64,000 nt of DNA from Rufibacter immobilis (GTDB taxonomy: Bacteria; Bacteroidota; Bacteroidia; Cytophagales; Hymenobacteraceae). Below the pieces are notes generated by a model. That model had not been told where the DNA came from. It did not search any database and saw nothing but the letters and a program-made list of their open reading frames with translations. The DNA lies in the NCBI RefSeq assembly GCF_003721565.1, contig NZ_RJJE01000002.1, positions 1-64,000 on the forward strand, written 5' to 3'. Made by a program: the position numbers and the translations under genes. This document shows positions 43,782-51,838 of this stretch, one piece after another (position 1 is the stretch's first letter; each line of letters starts with the position of its first letter).

Positions 43782-44468
43782 CTATGCTTTCTCCTGTTGT
43801 TCTTTTGACATTACTTTCCCAGCAGACCAAACAATAAAATCAAGTCGCTTCATATCAGACAACTGGTGATTTTTGAACTTGGAATCAAACAGGCTAATAG
43901 CTGGATGCACCAAATTTTCGCTTATAATAGCGTTATAGGCTTCAGTGATAAGGTCTAGCTGTTCCTTTAACCTTTTGTACTTGATTTTAAAATCTTTCTG
44001 ATACGGCCTGCATAAACCAAAAACTCGAGCTACTTCACTATCATAGATAGGGAGGCTGTTATCTATAGTGTTGAAGAGCTTTGTAACGAAGGAGAATTGG
44101 AAGCTTTTATTGTCTTGTCTGTTCTTGAAATTATAAAGCCTATCTAAAGCACTTTCTAAGTCAATGACTGTTTTGCTTCTCTCCTCCTGCATTATCCTGA
44201 AATATTCGGATTTGAAATCTGGAGTCAGGCCGGCGTTGTCTAAACGGTAAAAGCTTCTGAAAAGGAATTGAAAGACCAAGTTCTTTTCTACGTCTGACTG
44301 CTGGAACTCCTTTTGTAAGAAGTTATAAACATCAATACTTTCCTTGTCCAGATTATTAATGATGGCGACTGCATTCTGATTTATAAAATCAACCACTGCT
44401 TTAATTGAGCATATTCTCATTTCTTGACTAAGCAAGACATCTATGGCAATCTTATTACTTATTCCCAT
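43782..44468 (-). CDS. unrecognised all-helical protein, third gene of the DUF4747-like operon
   Basis: A 228-aa helical protein (KVMSKEQQEKA end) with no recognised motif. The stretch FVTKLFNTIDNSLPIYDSEVARVFGL is reminiscent of HhH-type DNA glycosylase cores, but no catalytic Lys/Asp pair can be assigned, so this is only a hint. The gene overlaps the upstream membrane-protein gene by 14 nt and completes a tight three-gene operon. Possible effector of a defence system; unproven. Confidence 0.6.
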   Translation of the reverse strand: MGISNKIAIDVLLSQEMRICSIKAVVDFINQNAVAIINNLDKESIDVYNFLQKEFQQSDVEKNLVFQFLFRSFYRLDNAGLTPDFKSEYFRIMQEERSKTVIDLESALDRLYNFKNRQDNKSFQFSFVTKLFNTIDNSLPIYDSEVARVFGLCRPYQKDFKIKYKRLKEQLDLITEAYNAIISENLVHPAISLFDSKFKNHQLSDMKRLDFIVWSAGKVMSKEQQEKA

Positions 44469-45069
44469 CCTCTTTAATCCTCTCTATTGTAAGCCTTAAG
44501 TGATAAGCTTGTGCAAAATTGAACACATTTATCAACATAACCGGCAGTAAAAAGATGGAATATAGAAGTGCAAAAGTTATAAGGAATAGCCAAAGCACAT
44601 TGAAACTCCGATAATATGGTTGAATAGTATCAAACCAACTCACTGATTCAAAATCCACATTAATGAATAGTTGATATACAGCCCCTAAAATTAAACTCCC
44701 AGCTTGCGCCAATATGCAAAAAGCAAAAATGCTGCTCATCGCTTGGAATAAACTTACTGGCTTATTTTCACTTGTCCTTGTAGTAGATTTTAGAAGCTCT
44801 ACGTTACCGAAGCCAATTATAATTGCATAACCCCCCAGCAAGAAACCCAACAAGTTAGGTATAACGGAAAGAGTTGTTGAGGAAATATCTTTTATTATTG
44901 TATAAAGATCTTCATTAAAGAAAGAAAATAAAATAGTAAAAACTAAGGAAAATAGCAGAGGAAATTTAATGCCTCTAAATAGCTTATCCCTTGTATAATT
45001 CTTCCATAGACCTGCAAATCCAGCTAAGTGCCTATCTTCTAATTCCTGCAATTGTTTTTCAGTCATCAT
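44455..45069 (-). CDS. unrecognised four-helix membrane protein, second gene of the operon
   Basis: A 204-aa protein with four membrane segments (about residues 31-52, 66-86, 112-133, 158-182) joined by short loops, a soluble N terminus and a basic C terminus. It overlaps the first gene by 4 nt (ATGA) and the third by 14 nt, so all three are translationally coupled. No family recognised. A membrane component in such an operon could be an effector that disturbs the membrane upon phage sensing; inferred only. Confidence 0.65.
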   Translation of the reverse strand: MMTEKQLQELEDRHLAGFAGLWKNYTRDKLFRGIKFPLLFSLVFTILFSFFNEDLYTIIKDISSTTLSVIPNLLGFLLGGYAIIIGFGNVELLKSTTRTSENKPVSLFQAMSSIFAFCILAQAGSLILGAVYQLFINVDFESVSWFDTIQPYYRSFNVLWLFLITFALLYSIFLLPVMLINVFNFAQAYHLRLTIERIKEDGNK

Positions 45070-45926
45070 TGTCTAAAAATGCTCATTATTTTAGAGAAGA
45101 CTGAACGATTAACAGCATCATCTCCCCCTATATTTTCAACAAATATTTTCCTAGGGTAATTCCTTGTACTAACCTTCTTTTTGACACCTTCTTGGTCTAC
45201 TATTGTTGCTTCTACAGTTCCATCACTTTCAGCTACTCCTAGCGCCCCTTTTATAAAGGGACTATCATCTAAAGAAAGTTGTCCAGTCTGGTCTGGCGTT
45301 ATTGTAGCATCTAACTTACCAACCCTTAATGCCCTTAACTCATTATCAACGAAAGCGGTTAATTCATCATTTGTATCGTTGTTACTGTAAGTGATACTTA
45401 TTACAAGCTTCTTTATTTCACTAGCGTAAAGAATTTCTTCAAATGAGTTGATATCTTGTTCAACATTTACTTCAAAATCTTCATCTTCAAAAATTACATT
45501 AGGAAGAACTTTCTTTAAATAATCTTCTGCATTTGTGAGCGAAATTGTGCCTGCTTTGTCTAAAATACAGAATCTATGTGCACTTGGAATAAAGAAATAC
45601 TCTGTCTCTTTTAGATTTGGGAACAGGCCCGCAGGGATTTCGTGATTAACAACCTCCATATTTAGAGAGTCAAACCATTCGGTACTATCTAGACGAGTAA
45701 ACCTAGATATTTTACCATAATACACAGCAGCCTTACCATCAATAGACTCCTTAAATTGTGTCCGGAGTATTATACTACTACCACCCCTAACTTTAGGAGA
45801 AAGCCTTAATTTATAAAGTTCAGTAATAAGCTCTTCGTAAGCAGATGGACCTTTTCTTGTATTCGATCTTAACTTAATATTTAATACCCAAAGTCTTACA
45901 ACTTGAGGTCTTTGTTGATTCGCCAT
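45066..45926 (-). CDS. DUF4747-like protein, first gene of the three-gene operon
   Basis: A 286-aa soluble protein. The opening RPQVVRLWVLNIKLR, GKISRFTRLDSTEWFD, FFIPSAHRFCIL and the C-terminal DGTVEATIVDQEGVKKKVST stretch resemble DUF4747, an uncharacterised family seen on mobile islands. No catalytic motif is apparent. It leads a compact operon with a membrane protein and a helical protein. The architecture (cytosolic leader, membrane partner, third protein) resembles sensor-effector defence operons. Confidence 0.65.
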   Translation of the reverse strand: MANQQRPQVVRLWVLNIKLRSNTRKGPSAYEELITELYKLRLSPKVRGGSSIILRTQFKESIDGKAAVYYGKISRFTRLDSTEWFDSLNMEVVNHEIPAGLFPNLKETEYFFIPSAHRFCILDKAGTISLTNAEDYLKKVLPNVIFEDEDFEVNVEQDINSFEEILYASEIKKLVISITYSNNDTNDELTAFVDNELRALRVGKLDATITPDQTGQLSLDDSPFIKGALGVAESDGTVEATIVDQEGVKKKVSTRNYPRKIFVENIGGDDAVNRSVFSKIMSIFRQ

Positions 45927-46015
45927 AATACCAATTATTCACTTTTCTTATTTTAGTTGAAAAGCTAATTAGAATTAAAGCGAAAACCAAGTGAAAAGAC
46001 AGCACCTTCTAAATC

Positions 46016-47632
46016 CTATAGCAACTCAGCATACATCAAAGGCACTCCTGCAAGATCTACTTCTGTCCAGTAGGAGCAAGCACACCCCTTCTGCCCACAG
46101 CCACAATTCCAACCCCTAAAAACCTTTTCCTTTACTTTAGGATGGTCTTGTTCGGCCACTCCCATCATACTGAACCATCTGCTTATCAGGCTAAAGAATA
46201 AATTCTTGTTGTCTTGGTGAGTAAGGAAACTGTCGTGGATTGTTGTAAAAAGCTTTGCACCTTCTGCAATCGCCTCTACAGCTATTCTATCGATAATAAT
46301 CCTAGTCTCCAGCCTTTGGAGTAGCTTAGGGATAAGATTTCTTTTCCTATAAAATTGCTTCTTTAATTTTACCAGCTGTGGGTATGAATACATATCACCG
46401 ACTTCAGCAACGTACGCCTTCCACTCGGCTAGCCTATTCTCTTCCGGCCTGTTCAGTATCCCACACACTTCTATAACTGAAGGAATCACCAAGCCTAGTT
46501 TCCTCTTGATTTTCTTAGCTTCTAATTCATCTGACATAAGCCCAGGCATCAGCATCTTCTTAACCTTATCTCTATCTGTTCTAATACCTTTTGAGGTTAG
46601 TTCCTCCACCATCCACTCGTAAAGGTTCCCTGCTAATGCCTGTTTACAGAACTCCCTGAAGTCCTGATTGGCTTTGTAAGCCAATTTGATTGTGCTTAAT
46701 ACTAACATCACCTCATTGCTATCCTGCGCCTCATCTTCCCCTTCCGTAAGAATGTTGTAGACTATATCTGGATAAGTCGCCGCCAAGGCAAAGAAGTAAT
46801 ACTGGGAGTTCTTGAAATCTATCTCCATTGCTGGTTTGCCATTGAATCTGACATACTCCCTGACCTGCTTGATGCTGTTGGTAAGGGGGGAATGATACCT
46901 ATGCCCAAACTCATCATAACACATTTCATAGTACCAGCCATCGGCAAGCCTATTGACAAACCTTAGCGTATCAGCTACAGGATGCTTTTTGAACTTGGCT
47001 TCACTATCCTTGTTATAGATAATGTTAATGTCAGTCCACGCTTGTTTAGAGTCTAGGCCCGAACAAATCGCTATCGTATTTTCAGTTAGTTTCCTTCTCT
47101 TGGATTCTATAAGAATCTCTCTTTTTTGCTCATCCTGTTCGTTCCATATCTTGAAAGCCATATTAAATGAATGTTTAAATTTTATCTGGCTTACAGGTGA
47201 TTTGTCAACTATATCCCAGTATTGAGGGGTTATCCTGTAAGCCTTTGTTTTGTATCCTACTGTGTAACTACCATTACCTAGTTTTGCCACCATAGAACTA
47301 CCCCGAAAAGGCTCTATTAAGCCCGCCTTAGTGAAAGCCCTAATCAAATGAGTGTATGATCTTTTGTCATTGCTTCCAAAGTATTTCACGAATCTATTAC
47401 TGTGAATATTCACGTACCGCAAATCATTCTTGCAGTAAAATGGCTGCATCATTTCAAGCATCATCAAACCCTCCTCTATCCTATCCCCTATACCAGCATC
47501 AGCAAGTATGGCTGAAGCTATAGGCCTTAATCCTTCTGTAGCTTTACTATAATACTTTACTGGCGAACCTCCTGATTCTAGGTGGCACCTGAATAGTTTC
47601 TGTTGCTTATTCTCTTTATATATTTTCTCCAT
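46016..47632 (-). CDS. family-A-polymerase-like mobile-element replication protein
   Basis: A 538-aa protein. EIDFKNSQYYFFAL (270-283) looks like palm motif A with Asp272; TTIHDSFLT (463-471) looks like motif C of family A polymerases with His466-Asp467; RTDRDKVKKM (351-360) may be the nucleotide-binding O-helix; GHRYHSPL (243-250) and VREYVRF precede motif A. N-terminal residues 1-240 are probably a DNA-binding part, and a Cys cluster CGCGQKGCACSYW lies near the end. It resembles replication proteins of plasmid-like elements. A 57-aa gene overlaps its start and a repeat-rich origin-like region lies upstream. Confidence 0.6.
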   Translation of the reverse strand: MEKIYKENKQQKLFRCHLESGGSPVKYYSKATEGLRPIASAILADAGIGDRIEEGLMMLEMMQPFYCKNDLRYVNIHSNRFVKYFGSNDKRSYTHLIRAFTKAGLIEPFRGSSMVAKLGNGSYTVGYKTKAYRITPQYWDIVDKSPVSQIKFKHSFNMAFKIWNEQDEQKREILIESKRRKLTENTIAICSGLDSKQAWTDINIIYNKDSEAKFKKHPVADTLRFVNRLADGWYYEMCYDEFGHRYHSPLTNSIKQVREYVRFNGKPAMEIDFKNSQYYFFALAATYPDIVYNILTEGEDEAQDSNEVMLVLSTIKLAYKANQDFREFCKQALAGNLYEWMVEELTSKGIRTDRDKVKKMLMPGLMSDELEAKKIKRKLGLVIPSVIEVCGILNRPEENRLAEWKAYVAEVGDMYSYPQLVKLKKQFYRKRNLIPKLLQRLETRIIIDRIAVEAIAEGAKLFTTIHDSFLTHQDNKNLFFSLISRWFSMMGVAEQDHPKVKEKVFRGWNCGCGQKGCACSYWTEVDLAGVPLMYAELL

Positions 47633-47789
47633 TTACCTCTGTATAAGTGTTTATTAGTTTAGTAATAAGTTCCTTCAACGTAAGCTTCTCTCTTGTCTTC
47701 AGTTGATGTATTGAGATAATTCTCAGCATCCTATCTCTATCCTCAATGGATGCTGCCAAGTTGATATTGTTGTGTTGTCTCTGTGCCAT
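47616..47789 (-). CDS. 57-aa protein overlapping the polymerase-like gene
   Basis: A short frame (MAQRQHNNINLAASIEDRDR...) that overlaps the next gene by 17 nt, typical of translational coupling. It is helical and charged, with no known motif. Possibly a small replication regulator. Confidence 0.5.
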   Translation of the reverse strand: MAQRQHNNINLAASIEDRDRMLRIISIHQLKTREKLTLKELITKLINTYTEVNGENI

Positions 47790-47880
47790 AGTGTATGTAT
47801 GATATTGTTTTATGTACTACATATTATATGCTTCAATTGAGCAAAAGTCTTAATCTTTTTACTGCAACTTTTCAGCATTA

Positions 47881-47916
47881 AATTGTACAGTCTATCAAAA
47901 AGATAAAGATGTACTA
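47881..47916 (+). repeat. direct repeat copy 1 of the origin-like region
   Basis: aattgtac, seven variable bases, then caaaaagataaagatgtacta. The same arrangement occurs at 48018-48053, 137 bp downstream. Iteron-like. Confidence 0.75.
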
Positions 47917-48017
47917 CAGGTTAGTAAGTGGTGGGAATGTTGATTGTTGGTGGCCCCTTGCTTTATGTGGTTGTGGTTATGCTCTTGTTCTGGTTGTTCT
48001 GTACTTTTCTGGTTGGT

Positions 48018-48053
48018 AATTGTACTACTTGCCAAAAAGATAAAGATGTACTA
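48018..48053 (+). repeat. direct repeat copy 2 of the origin-like region
   Basis: Second 36-bp unit; 21 consecutive bases (caaaaagataaagatgtacta, less the last) are identical with copy 1, as is the leading aattgtac. Confidence 0.75.
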
Positions 48054-48068
48054 TATGTCTTGATTAAA

Positions 48069-48099
48069 TTGGTTGTTGTTGTTGTTGTTGTTGTTGGGT
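48069..48099 (+). repeat. TTG microsatellite
   Basis: About eight gtt units in a row within a G/T-rich strand; on the other strand a CAA repeat. Confidence 0.85.
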
Positions 48100-48266
48100 T
48101 GCCTGGTGAGGCTTGCCGAGTTGCTCGCTGCCGCAGGCTTTGTTCTGTAATTCTGTGCAGCTATTTACTCTTGGTATGGAGCCGCAACGACCAGGCCCAT
48201 AATGGCCTGTGGGGAGTGGCGAGCGAACCAATATTTTAAGACCCGTCATTGACATTCAAACAAGGA

Positions 48267-48309
48267 GTACACCGCCAAGCCCCATCAAAGGGGCAAGGCG
48301 CAGGTGTAC
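48267..48309. repeat. imperfect hairpin in the origin-like region
   Basis: gtacacc, gcc and gcccc on the left pair with ggggc, ggc and ggtgtac on the right, with small internal bulges and an atcaaa loop. Possibly a replication or transfer structure, or the terminator of the acidic gene on the minus strand. Confidence 0.65.
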
Positions 48310-48321
48310 AACATTACTTGA

Positions 48322-48612
48322 TTAATGACCAAATAGGGTTTTCGGGTTAAAGTGTTTTAAGTCGTCTTGGCCCTCTTTGTTCTCAGCAGGTTCACTGTTC
48401 TTGCTTTGTATAGGCCAGTTCCAGTCATCGTCTCCAAGTTCTTCTTGGATGTCACCGTACTTACCGAAGAGCCTCTCATCACTCTCTTTTTCTAGCTGCT
48501 CTAACTGCTCAATCGGCATCTCATCCTCATCGAATGAAAAGATTTGATCATTACTCTCATCCAAGTTGAATAATTCTGGATTTACTTGTTCTTGATTTTT
48601 GCTTGATTCCAT
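48322..48612 (-). CDS. highly acidic 96-aa protein, possible DNA mimic
   Basis: A 96-aa protein with about 27 Asp/Glu against 8 Lys/Arg, including FDEDEMPIEQLEQLEKE and EELGDDDWNW. ATG 48612 is chosen; the frame continues upstream with unlikely composition. Small strongly acidic proteins on mobile elements sometimes act as DNA-mimic anti-restriction proteins (Ocr, ArdA type), but no sequence relationship to those is claimed. Function unknown. Confidence 0.6.
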   Translation of the reverse strand: MESSKNQEQVNPELFNLDESNDQIFSFDEDEMPIEQLEQLEKESDERLFGKYGDIQEELGDDDWNWPIQSKNSEPAENKEGQDDLKHFNPKTLFGH

Positions 48613-49256
48613 TGTTAAAAAAGTTTGAAGTTTAAGAATTGTATTAAAAGGACATAGCACTCCCTGCCTCAAGAAAGAAGCTGAATTTTTGAACTGCATA
48701 AACAAATATTTATGACTTTTTGGGGGTGATTAAATTGGAATGGACATAGCTATCCCCACCATATTTTTTATGGTAAATTCACAGGTATTCACTTCAATTT
48801 ATTGCCCTATTTTTTGAGGGCGGCTTATATGGATTGATGCCTAATGAGAACGGCTTAGGCTGCCGTATACAAGGTGTAGATTTATCGATTGATAGTGTAG
48901 ATTGGGGCGGCATTATCGCTCATCTATGGGGAGCAACAACAATATTTTAAAACCAATACATCAAAGAGCGACATCATCAATCATAGAATTAATGATGATG
49001 CAAAAGTAGTATTTTTGACAATGCCAAACAAGTATGCAATAAAAATAAATTAAAAATAATTTGGTATTTACAGAAACACTTTTGGGATATAAACTTTTGT
49101 TTATGCTGTTCTAAGTTTTAGTTGAATAACCTTCTATTAAAACAAGCAAATCGCCTCCCCTATCAGCACCTGATATATACTAAGCAATGTATTAGCAAAA
49201 TATATCGGAGTTGGCAGAGGAGGCGAAAACACCCTCTATTCAAGTATTAGTGTTAA
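48613..49256. other. 644-bp gene-free region downstream of the integrase
   Basis: AT-rich. It contains a segment (about 48920-48955, ggggagcaacaacaatatttta) resembling 48212-48240, and a paired structure between 49151 and 49226. No coding frame of quality was found. Confidence 0.5.
49151..49226 (-). terminator. branched hairpin after the integrase gene
   Basis: cgcctcc/ggaggcg outer stem with an inner AT-rich stem (gatatat/atatatc). On the minus strand it is followed by atttgcttgtttt, so it probably terminates integrase transcription; the large size leaves room for another role. Confidence 0.55.
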
Positions 49257-50507
49257 CTAAGCAGCAGAAGCCATCTTACCCATCAGCTTCTCTGTCTCTA
49301 TCTTCAGGTATCGCTTCATAGTACGGAGGTCTTTAGAGCCGATCATCTGTAAAATCTCAGTCTCAGTAAAGCCTTTGGCGAAGCAGTTACTGATAAATGA
49401 ACGCCTTCCGCAATGCAGAGTAACCAAATCACATCTCCTCCGCACAAACTCAAACTCCTTCTTGCGCTTATACCTTAAGATGGTCACTTCAGTATTTAAG
49501 CCAATCTCCTCTATGCACTCTTTGATGTACTTGTTTGCCTTCTGCTCACTAGCTACCCTCATATCATAGCTATACCTCTTCAATATCTCAGTTATCCTTG
49601 GAGTTACAGGCACCTTAGCAGCACCTTTGGTCTTTTTGGTAGTGGTATAAATCATTCCTTCCTCAATCCGCCAAAGCCTGCTCCTGAACAAATCTGAAAT
49701 CCTAAACCCTGTATCACAGGCTAGCACAAACAAATCAACATACTTCCTCTTTACCTCGTCCCACTCATAACTGTACAGTTTATCTAGCTCTTCTACATTC
49801 AGGTATATGATGTCTTTCTCTTCATTGTAGCTCTTCCACTTGTTGGACTTAGGATTTACTGTTGTAACCGAATGCTTATCTTGGGCATAGTTTAAAAAGC
49901 CTTTCAACAGGCCTACGCTTTTATGCCAACTGTTATTGAAGTAGTCTAGGTCAAACAGGAGGAAGTCAGAATAAGCCTCAAAAAACTTATCATCCATACC
50001 CTCAAAGCTCAAAGGGTAGTTCTTCTTCTCTTCAAACTTCAGAAGGTTGTTCCGCAGCAGGTTGTATTGCTTGATGGTGTTGGGGCTTATGTCTTGATTG
50101 CCCTTGGAGTAGATTTCAAGTATTTTATGGAAGTCAAAGGCAGGACTCAATTTTGGCTTGTTTTCGGCTCCACCACCGAGTCCTGGATTTGAGGCAGCTA
50201 GTAACTCATCAATAGTCACTTTGCCTCCATACAGCTTGGATACGGCCTCCGCAGAAGGATCTATGCCCTGTACAAGCAACTTCAATGCACAAGCCATTAA
50301 ATCAGACTTTACCTTCTCTATGGCAGCGTTAATAAGCTTGCATTCACTATGTGAACGCCTCACTTGACCTGCATCTTTATCGAAGTAAACAGGATCAATC
50401 AATATCCCTACAGCAGTAGAGAACCATTTATGGCGGTGGGTGTACCAGACTGATAATGAGCAGAGTCCTTTTGAATTGGGCTTCCTTAGATAGGCTTTTG
50501 TGGTCAT
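49257..50507 (-). CDS. tyrosine recombinase/integrase of the 20-kb element
   Basis: A 416-aa phage-type integrase of the Bacteroidota class: arm-DNA-binding region (1-100), SAM-like core-binding domain (about 125-215) and catalytic domain (about 235-405). Catalytic residues are Arg269 (TGFRISD), His365-x2-Arg368 (LHCGRRS) and Tyr400 (TMKRYLK). The usual second His before the Tyr appears as Lys392 (GSKD). It is the last gene before att copy C and is transcribed away from the junction, as expected of a tRNA-targeting integrase. Confidence 0.93.
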   Translation of the reverse strand: MTTKAYLRKPNSKGLCSLSVWYTHRHKWFSTAVGILIDPVYFDKDAGQVRRSHSECKLINAAIEKVKSDLMACALKLLVQGIDPSAEAVSKLYGGKVTIDELLAASNPGLGGGAENKPKLSPAFDFHKILEIYSKGNQDISPNTIKQYNLLRNNLLKFEEKKNYPLSFEGMDDKFFEAYSDFLLFDLDYFNNSWHKSVGLLKGFLNYAQDKHSVTTVNPKSNKWKSYNEEKDIIYLNVEELDKLYSYEWDEVKRKYVDLFVLACDTGFRISDLFRSRLWRIEEGMIYTTTKKTKGAAKVPVTPRITEILKRYSYDMRVASEQKANKYIKECIEEIGLNTEVTILRYKRKKEFEFVRRRCDLVTLHCGRRSFISNCFAKGFTETEILQMIGSKDLRTMKRYLKIETEKLMGKMASAA

Positions 50508-50577
50508 ATTCTCGCTTTTAGATATGAGCGAGTGTAGCCAATCCGGGAATCTCTTGGCCGCCTGTACTAAGAAAATA

Positions 50578-50598
50578 TGTATGGCAATGCGCTTGGCA
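50578..50598 (+). repeat. right subterminal end repeat of the element
   Basis: tgtatggcaatgcgcttggca, one mismatch from 30763-30783. A second partial unit, cgtatggcgaacta, follows at about 50602. Confidence 0.7.
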
Positions 50599-50684
50599 GC
50601 ACGTATGGCGAACTATCTTCGGAGCAAATACTAAACCTTCTGAAAAGTAGTCCTGTTTGGCCCATTCAAGATATTGAAGACAAA

Positions 50685-50717
50685 TTGTGTCGTTGGTTCG
50701 ATTCCAATCATCACCAC
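50685..50717 (+). repeat. att core copy C (right junction)
   Basis: Exact 33-bp copy of the tRNA-Phe 3' segment. The following 84 bp (to about 50801) are a slightly diverged copy of the sequence after the intact tRNA-Phe (29195-29280). Confidence 0.92.
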
Positions 50718-50730
50718 CAGCAGAAAGAGA

Positions 50731-50765
50731 ATCCCGCTTCAGGAATGGAGCGGGATTTTTTGTTT
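50731..50765 (+). terminator. duplicated tRNA-Phe-type terminator
   Basis: atcccgct/agcgggat stem followed by ttttttgtttt; the loop differs from the copy at 29209. Confidence 0.85.
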
Positions 50766-50869
50766 TAGGGCATTTTGGGAAAAGGAGGCAGGAAACGGAA
50801 ACCCGCTTGAATCAATAGCTCTAAGTTAAAAGAAATACCTACTTTCAGGACAAGCTTAATCTTCCTGCT

Positions 50870-51823
50870 ATGTCTTCGCTTTCAGAAAGCCTGAAAAAGT
50901 ATCTTCATAAATTCACCCATCTTCGCCAAGGCGTGACTAAGTTTGGGCCTGCCCCGCACAAGCCTGTGCTGTTGTTGAGCCTAATTGAGCTATTTGAAAA
51001 GGACGTTCTTACAGAGAACAGGATTTGCATTACTCCAGAACTGGTAGGAACCTTCAAAGAGAACTTTGCGCTATTGGTGACCACTGCCCATAACCCAGAT
51101 TTTTTCCTACCTTTTTACCATTTGTCTGGTGAAGGATTTTGGTTCGTGAAGACATGGCCTGGCAAGGAGTTCAATTCGGTTATCAAGAACTTCAACACGC
51201 TGAACAGCTTGGTAGAGCACGCTTTTTTCTCTGAAGATTTGTTCGCGCTCCTGCTATCTACCCAGAGCAGAAATATTTTAAAAACTGCTATTCTGAATCG
51301 TTACTTTCTCAACAGCACCCAATCCTATCTACAGGCCAAAAACGGCGGCGGCTATTTACAAGATTTAGAGAAATACCTCCTGAACGAAAGTGCCGCCACC
51401 TATACCATTGCTCAAATAGCCCCAGATGAGGAACAGCTCTTTGTGCGCGGCGGCTTGTTTAAAAAACTGGTGCCTCAGGTATATAACTTCACTTGCTGCA
51501 TTTCGGGCATGCGCCTCAGCTCATTGCACGGATTCTCCATGGTAGATGCGTGCCATATTGTGCCTTTCAGCCTCAGCAAAGATGATAAAGTCACCAATGG
51601 CCTCGCACTCTGCCCTAACCTGCACCGTGCCTTTGACCGTGGCTTGATTTCTGTGGATGCACATTTGAAAGTACTGATTTCCCCTGCTATTGCCGAAGAT
51701 GAGAATAACGCTTACGCCTTGAAGAAACTGGACGGGAAACGGTTGAATTTACCTTTTGGCACCATTCACTATCCTGCGCCCGAGAATCTGGCATGGCATA
51801 GGAAAGAGGTTTTCAAGGGATGA
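50870..51823 (+). CDS. HNH endonuclease, putative restriction enzyme
   Basis: A 317-aa protein. An N-terminal domain (about 1-150) has PHKPVLLLSLIELFE, typical of ScoMcrA-type HNH proteins. A C-terminal HNH (about 205-290) has TCCISGMRL, ACHIVPFSLSKDD and NGLALCPNLHRAFDRGLIS. Related enzymes include modification-dependent type IV nucleases. It is convergent with a second HNH gene, and their nuclease domains look related. Lies just outside the right att site. Confidence 0.85.
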   Translation: MSSLSESLKKYLHKFTHLRQGVTKFGPAPHKPVLLLSLIELFEKDVLTENRICITPELVGTFKENFALLVTTAHNPDFFLPFYHLSGEGFWFVKTWPGKEFNSVIKNFNTLNSLVEHAFFSEDLFALLLSTQSRNILKTAILNRYFLNSTQSYLQAKNGGGYLQDLEKYLLNESAATYTIAQIAPDEEQLFVRGGLFKKLVPQVYNFTCCISGMRLSSLHGFSMVDACHIVPFSLSKDDKVTNGLALCPNLHRAFDRGLISVDAHLKVLISPAIAEDENNAYALKKLDGKRLNLPFGTIHYPAPENLAWHRKEVFKG

Positions 51824-51838
51824 AAGTGGAGATTTGAT

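Larger units (their letters stand above)
47790..48321. other. origin-like non-coding region of the element
   Basis: 532 bp without a credible gene. It contains two 36-bp direct repeats (47881, 48018), a strongly G/T-biased strand between them, a TTG microsatellite and a large imperfect hairpin (48267-48309). The position directly upstream of the polymerase-like gene suggests a replication origin or control region. A 103-codon plus-strand frame here is an artefact of G/T bias. Confidence 0.55.
50508..50869. other. right junction region
   Basis: Contains the integrase promoter, the right subterminal repeat (50578), att copy C (50685) and a terminator with flank duplicated from the tRNA-Phe locus (50718-50801). 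Confidence 0.8.

Noticed and set aside
47928-48239. 103-codon frame with Val/Leu runs
   Set aside because: Product is explained by the G/T-rich strand and TTG microsatellite; no protein character.
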